A stretch of 6,406 nt of DNA, from the NCBI GenBank assembly GCA_945483375.1, contig CALYRQ010000055.1, positions 1-6,406 on the forward strand, written 5' to 3'. The notes below the pieces were generated by a model. It searched no databases. It saw only the letters and a list, made by a program, of their open reading frames with translations, and had not been told where the DNA came from. Shown here in pieces: positions 4,349 through 6,406 of this stretch. Within the stretch, counting starts at the first letter, position 1; each line of letters starts with the position of its first letter. The stretch comes from an uncultured Elusimicrobia bacterium. GTDB lineage: Bacteria > Elusimicrobiota > Elusimicrobia > Elusimicrobiales > Elusimicrobiaceae. Made by a program: the position numbers and the translations under genes.

Positions 4349-5176
4349 ATGCAGAAAATCATTAAAATAAACAATTTAAAAATTTCCAACAATCTGCCCC
4401 TGGCCTTTATGGCGGGCACGTGCGTAATCGAGGGAGAACAGCACTTCCTGGATTTTGCCAAAAAACTAAAAGCGCTCATCGCAAAAACCAAACACCCTTT
4501 CATTTTAAAAGCCTCTTTCGATAAAGCCAACCGAACCTCCGTGGATGCTTTTCGCGGCCCCGGCCTTTCCAAGGGACTTGAAATTTTGGCCAAAGCCAAA
4601 AAGCTGACCGGGCTGCCCGTACTGACCGACGTGCACGAACCCTGGCAGGCCGAAGAGGCCGCCCAAGTGGCCGATATTTTACAAATTCCGGCGTTTTTGT
4701 GCCGCCAGACGGACCTGGTGCTCGCCTGCGCGGACACGGGCAAAGCCGTCAACGTGAAAAAAGGCCAGTTTTTGGCCCCGGGAGCCATGGAACAAATCAT
4801 CAAAAAAATTGAATCGCGCGGGAACAAAAACATTCTGCTCACCGAACGCGGCGCGAGCTTCGGCTACGGCGATTTGGTGGTGGATATGCGCTCGCTGGAG
4901 ATTATGAAACAATTTGGCTACCCCGTTATTTTCGACGCTACGCACTCCGTGCAAAAACCCGGAGCCCTGGGCTCCTGCACGGGCGGCAACCGCCAAATGG
5001 CCCCCGTTCTTGCCAAAGCGGCCGTTGCGCTTGGCATCGCGGGCGTATTTTTTGAAGCGCATCCGGATCCGGACCACGCTTTATCCGACGGGCCGAACTC
5101 GCTCGACCTTCCGCTTGCCGGCAAAATGACGCGCGAGCTGTGCGCCATCGACCAAGTGGTTAAAAATTTTAAATAA
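4349..5176 (+). CDS. kdsA: 3-deoxy-D-manno-octulosonate 8-phosphate synthase, metal-dependent class
   Basis: This cytosolic enzyme condenses phosphoenolpyruvate with D-arabinose 5-phosphate to form Kdo-8-phosphate, the first committed step of Kdo synthesis for LPS. The 275-aa length fits the family. The frame is open back to 3989, but homology begins at ATG 4349. Family landmarks are AGTCVIEG (22-29), KASFDKANRTS (54-64), LTDVHEP (92-98), FLCRQTDL (116-123), LTERG (164-168), FDATHSVQKPG (195-205) and FFEAHPDPDHALSDGPNSL (234-252). C25, H199, E236 and D247 match the four metal ligands of the Aquifex aeolicus enzyme (C11, H185, E222, D233) with a constant offset of 14. It should therefore be the metal-requiring class, unlike E. 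coli KdsA, which has Asn at the Cys position. It heads an operon, with the next ATG 1 nt after its TAA. Confidence 0.97.
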   Translation: MQKIIKINNLKISNNLPLAFMAGTCVIEGEQHFLDFAKKLKALIAKTKHPFILKASFDKANRTSVDAFRGPGLSKGLEILAKAKKLTGLPVLTDVHEPWQAEEAAQVADILQIPAFLCRQTDLVLACADTGKAVNVKKGQFLAPGAMEQIIKKIESRGNKNILLTERGASFGYGDLVVDMRSLEIMKQFGYPVIFDATHSVQKPGALGSCTGGNRQMAPVLAKAAVALGIAGVFFEAHPDPDHALSDGPNSLDLPLAGKMTRELCAIDQVVKNFK

Positions 5177-5177
5177 C

Positions 5178-5354
5178 ATGAACGATTCCGCCGCCTGGAA
5201 ACCCACGCTTTTATGGCACGCCAAAGTTTTTGGCGTACTTTTGGCGTGCTGTACGGCGGCGTATTTCGTTCTTGCGTACGCAACGGCCAAGTTGCCCGCG
5301 CCGTACCAAAAACGTCGGCCCGCGCCGGAAGCGACGCCGTGGCTGAACAGGTAA
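5178..5354 (+). CDS. Small single-pass membrane protein in the Kdo operon, 58 aa
   Basis: I do not recognise this protein. The frame from ATG 5178 to TAA 5354 fits exactly between kdsA (1-nt gap) and kdsD (4-nt gap), which strongly suggests a real, translationally coupled gene even though no Shine-Dalgarno is visible. Residues 1-15 are short and polar (MNDSAAWKPTLLWHAK). About 17-37 form one hydrophobic helix (VFGVLLACCTAAYFVLAYA) containing a Cys-Cys pair (24-25). Residues 38-58 are Pro-rich and basic (PAPYQKRRPAPEATPWLNR). The positive charges after the helix suggest the C-terminus faces the cytoplasm, but this is not firm. Its place between two consecutive enzymes of Kdo synthesis suggests a role in LPS assembly or membrane tethering of the pathway, which is inference only. 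Confidence 0.72.
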   Translation: MNDSAAWKPTLLWHAKVFGVLLACCTAAYFVLAYATAKLPAPYQKRRPAPEATPWLNR

Positions 5355-5358
5355 CCAT

Positions 5359-6357
5359 ATGATTCCAAAATACTCTCCCTCCGCCGTAAAAAAACTGGCT
5401 TTGGAAGTGCTCGACGTAGAGCACAAAGCCTTGGAACTCAGCCGCAAAAGCATCGGCGCGGAATTTTTAAAAGCGGTGGACGTCATCGCCAAAAGCAAAG
5501 GCCGCGTAGTGGTGCTGGGCATCGGCAAAAGCGGGCTCATCGGACGCAAAATTGCGGCTACGCTCGCCTCTACGGGTACGCCGTCTTTCTTCGTGCACCC
5601 GGTGGAAGCGTTGCACGGGGACCTCGGCATGATTACCCCCGGCGACGTTATTTTGGCATTGTCCTTTTCCGGCCAGACGGAAGAAATCAACCGCATTTTG
5701 CCGTCGTTGGAACGCCGCAAGCTGACCATTATTTCCATGACGGGACATGAAAAATCCAAACTGGCTTTAATGTCGGATATTCACATTCCCATTTACATTG
5801 AACGCGAAGCCTGCCCCTACAACCTCGCGCCAACGGCTTCCACCACCGCCACCCTGGCGGTTGGCGACGCTTTAGCCCTGTGCCTGATGAAAGTAAAACA
5901 TTTTGAAAAGCGCGATTTTGCCACCTTCCACCCCGGCGGTTCCTTGGGAAAACTGCTCACCCAGCAGGTAAAAGATTTAATGCGGACAGGGAAAAACAAT
6001 CCCGTTGTGCCCCTCACGGCCACCGTGCAGGACACGCTGTTCGTGATGACGAAAACCGGCGGCGTGGGCGCGACCAGCGTCGTAGACAAAAAAGGCAAAC
6101 TGGCCGGCTACTTTACCGACGGCGATTTGCGCCGCCTGTTGCAACAGGGCGAAAACGTGTTAAGCAAAAAAATAACAGACGTCATGACGAAAAATCCGCA
6201 CCATTTGACCGACACGCTGCCCGCCATCGAAGCCGCCAAAATGATTCACGCCACGCACGTGGATAACCTGCCGGTTCTTGATAAAACGGGCAAAGTGGTG
6301 GGAATTATCGACGAAAAAGATTTAATCGAATTTTTGGCTTTACTGGATAAAAAATGA
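5359..6357 (+). CDS. kdsD: D-arabinose-5-phosphate isomerase (KdsD/KpsF family)
   Basis: This cytosolic enzyme interconverts D-ribulose 5-phosphate and D-arabinose 5-phosphate, supplying the KdsA substrate. Its 332 aa contain the full family layout: an N-terminal SIS sugar-isomerase domain (about 35-185) followed by two CBS domains (about 205-264 and 272-331). Key segments are LGIGKSGLIGRK (53-64), VEALHGDLG (82-90), SFSGQTEEI (102-110), EACPYNLAPT (150-159), HPGGSLGK (191-198) and FTDGDLRR (252-259). K57, E109, E150 and H191 align with the four catalytic residues of E. coli KdsD (K59, E111, E152, H193) with a constant offset of 2. The ATG lies 4 nt after the small membrane-protein gene with only a weak AGG upstream, so coupling is likely. 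Its stop overlaps the next start as ATGA. The CBS pair may sense a nucleotide-sugar, by analogy. Confidence 0.96.
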   Translation: MIPKYSPSAVKKLALEVLDVEHKALELSRKSIGAEFLKAVDVIAKSKGRVVVLGIGKSGLIGRKIAATLASTGTPSFFVHPVEALHGDLGMITPGDVILALSFSGQTEEINRILPSLERRKLTIISMTGHEKSKLALMSDIHIPIYIEREACPYNLAPTASTTATLAVGDALALCLMKVKHFEKRDFATFHPGGSLGKLLTQQVKDLMRTGKNNPVVPLTATVQDTLFVMTKTGGVGATSVVDKKGKLAGYFTDGDLRRLLQQGENVLSKKITDVMTKNPHHLTDTLPAIEAAKMIHATHVDNLPVLDKTGKVVGIIDEKDLIEFLALLDKK

Positions 6358-6406
6358 GAAAACTTTTTCCTTTAACCACGCTTGCCTGTCTGCTGGCCGC
6401 CTGCGG
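6354..6406 (+). CDS. Start of a lipoprotein gene, cut by window; possibly LptC
   Basis: ATG 6354-6356 overlaps the kdsD stop by ATGA, a classic coupled arrangement. The 17 codons in view read MRKLFPLTTLACLLAAC, followed by a partial codon that must be Gly. This is a short lipoprotein signal peptide with the lipobox LAAC and the lipid-anchor Cys17. The frame is open to the window end. In many Gram-negative genomes kdsD is followed by kdsC, lptC, lptA and lptB. A membrane-anchored product here fits LptC, the LPS-transport protein, but the mature part is not visible, so this is an inference from position alone. Confidence 0.7.
   Translation, partial: MRKLFPLTTLACLLAAC

Noticed and set aside
4285..4842. 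185-codon minus-strand frame opposite kdsA
   Set aside because: Shadow of the kdsA coding frame with no recognisable motif, and kdsA is certain.
5211..5759. 182-codon minus-strand frame opposite kdsD
   Set aside because: Shadow of kdsD; composition follows the opposite strand and no start signals are seen.
1..6406. Defence island, mobile element or toxin-antitoxin system
   Set aside because: No nuclease, helicase, integrase, transposase or antitoxin motif is visible. The 53-aa and 58-aa proteins are each single genes without a toxin-like partner.

Overview
This window looks like chromosome from a Gram-negative bacterium that makes LPS. It carries two enzymes of Kdo synthesis (KdsA and KdsD), an OmpA-family outer-membrane lipoprotein, and a stand-alone type IV prepilin. 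The prepilin N-terminus ([20 protein letters not shown]) and its short, Cys-pair-bearing C-terminal half resemble the scattered, multiplied pilin genes of gut Elusimicrobiota. I favour that phylum at moderate confidence, from memory of family style and not from any search. Genes are tightly packed and share a similar codon style, and I see no transposase, phage, integron or CRISPR signature.

Left part (1-1837): a minus-strand OmpA-like lipoprotein cut by the window edge, then a gene-free stretch (505-868), then a minus-strand exported esterase-fold protein whose catalytic residues look degenerate. The gene-free stretch is the most striking non-coding region. It holds four perfect 9-bp DnaA boxes and three weaker ones within about 150 bp, next to AT-rich tracts, and a fifth perfect box lies just inside the neighbouring gene. 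It is a credible oriC or DnaA-binding regulatory site. dnaA, dnaN and gidA are not in view.

Middle (1838-3780): a divergent promoter region with repeated GGACCCA half-sites. Next is a 53-aa protein of unknown function with its own promoter and a strong 13-bp-stem terminator. A two-gene unit follows: an exported HEAT-repeat protein 2 nt from dUTPase (dut). A bidirectional terminator separates dut from the convergent pilin gene.

Right part (3781-6406): the pilin gene, transcribed leftwards from a good sigma70-type promoter, and a rightward LPS operon. The operon order is kdsA (metal-dependent class), a 58-aa single-pass membrane protein, kdsD (SIS plus two CBS domains), then the start of a lipoprotein overlapping kdsD by ATGA, possibly LptC. 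KdsD makes arabinose-5-phosphate, which KdsA condenses with PEP to give Kdo-8-phosphate. The small membrane protein wedged between them is the most interesting unassigned gene.

I found no obvious defence system or large novel machinery. The points worth following are the DnaA-box cluster, the degenerate esterase, the two small proteins, and two genes that appear to be transcribed as leaderless mRNAs.
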